Assembly (NCBI GenBank): GCA_021799475.1
Contig: JAJZAJ010000002.1
Span: 146,855-210,854, forward strand
Source: Microcaldota archaeon
Lineage (GTDB): Archaea > Micrarchaeota > Micrarchaeia > Micrarchaeales > Micrarchaeaceae
Direction: 5' to 3'
Length of the DNA: 64,000 nt
Of the stretch, positions 63,188 to 64,000 are shown piece after piece. The number at the start of each line of letters is the position of its first letter. The first letter of the stretch is position 1. The notes under the pieces were generated by a model. It did not search any database, was not told the origin of the DNA, and saw only the letters and a program-made list of their open reading frames with translations. The position numbers and the translations under genes were made by a program.

Positions 63188-64000
63188 TTACTTCACGTTC
63201 TTGATTCGTTCTATCCTAGCGAGTAACTCTTCTTGATTGAATGCATGGTCTATGTTATCATATAATTCCGTCTTGTCCTTGCTTATATAGCACATTGTAA
63301 TCGACGGATTGCTATGTCTGGCAAATCGGCTGGCTAATACTACATTGCCATTCGTTGCCTTTGAGAAGCATGTTATTGCATAGTGCCTGAGGCTGTGCGT
63401 TGTGAGCCTGTGCAGTGCACGAGGTCTGCCTTTACGCATAGTCTCGTCAGAATAGCCATATACTGCTTCAAGATTAGATTTCTGAATTGTTATTCTAAAC
63501 ACTTTCCTAACGTAGTTAGAGTCTATGAAAGGCTCTTTGTTGTGGCTTCCGTGATCCTTGAAGAACAGATAGCCTGTCGCCTGTTTTATTTGATTCTCGT
63601 TCTGGCTTATGAACGATAATGTTTCCTTGAATAATTCTGATGGGATAAGCATAGAATCAGTCTTCCTTCTTTTCTCGCTTTGTATCATCAGCTCCCGTTT
63701 CTCAAAGTCGATGTTGCCTACGTGCAACTTTGTGACTTCTCCGATCCTGAGACCTAGATGCGCCTGATACTTAAAAATAAGCCTGAACTTGTCGTTAGGA
63801 ACATTTCTGAGGAAATGCCCCAGTTCAAGTTCAGTGAAGCCCTTGTTTACGGATCCGTACTTCGGCTCTCCTGACTTCTGCTTGAAGCGCTTTACGTAGA
63901 CTTTGTGTATTCTTGACTTCAGCTCTATCATTTCATGGAATGATAGAGACTTGCTTTGTTCCTCAACAGAGGCTAGGAATTTCTCTACGGATTCGAGCTC
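63188..64000 (-). CDS. Tyrosine recombinase/integrase (N-terminus outside window)
   Basis: GLRIGEVTKLHVGNIDF, THSLRHYAITCF, RHSNPSITMCYI (R-HxxR-H-Y); frame is open upstream of the listed Met to 64000 (ELESVEKFLASVEEQSKSLSFHE). Confidence 0.9.
   Translation of the reverse strand, partial: ELESVEKFLASVEEQSKSLSFHEMIELKSRIHKVYVKRFKQKSGEPKYGSVNKGFTELELGHFLRNVPNDKFRLIFKYQAHLGLRIGEVTKLHVGNIDFEKRELMIQSEKRRKTDSMLIPSELFKETLSFISQNENQIKQATGYLFFKDHGSHNKEPFIDSNYVRKVFRITIQKSNLEAVYGYSDETMRKGRPRALHRLTTHSLRHYAITCFSKATNGNVVLASRFARHSNPSITMCYISKDKTELYDNIDHAFNQEELLARIERIKNVK

Larger units (their letters stand above)
59353..64000. mobile_element. Integrated island/cassette array at tRNA-Leu with tyrosine recombinase (right end outside window)
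   Basis: Direct repeat ctctacggattcgagctc at 59353..59370 and 63983..64000; three 31-bp tRNA-Leu 3'-end repeats; integrase at right end; AbiE genes. Confidence 0.75.

Overview
Archaeal chromosome segment, probably DPANN/Micrarchaeota-like (inferred from gene content only). Housekeeping genes include GatE (partial), GatD, IleRS, TFB, proteasome beta, KH/beta-CASP nuclease (aCPSF1/FttA-like), LysRS, Dim2/Pno1-like KH protein and topoisomerase VI B. There are three clear tRNAs (Gly-UCC, intron-containing CAU, Ile-GAU). Most of the rest is accessory. (1) There are two paralogous type-IV-secretion-like (VirB2/VirB4/VirB6-type) gene clusters: a compact operon at ~12.5-20.1 kb and a large one at ~32.6-52.1 kb. 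The large cluster has six tandem VirB6-like proteins, a VirB2-like mini-pilin, and a large secreted protein whose C-terminus is itself a VirB2-like pilin hairpin. A helical module is shared by the C-termini of both VirB4-like ATPases and also occurs as a stand-alone gene. (2) A small integrated island at the right end (~59.35-64 kb) carries an AbiE-type toxin-antitoxin pair, an archaeal ATPase and two unknown ORFs next to a tyrosine recombinase. Its modules are separated by exact direct repeats of a tRNA-Leu 3' end, like a cassette array. Many ORFs in the supplied track are antisense or alternate-frame shadows and are not called. All homology calls come from reading motifs by eye; no database search was run.
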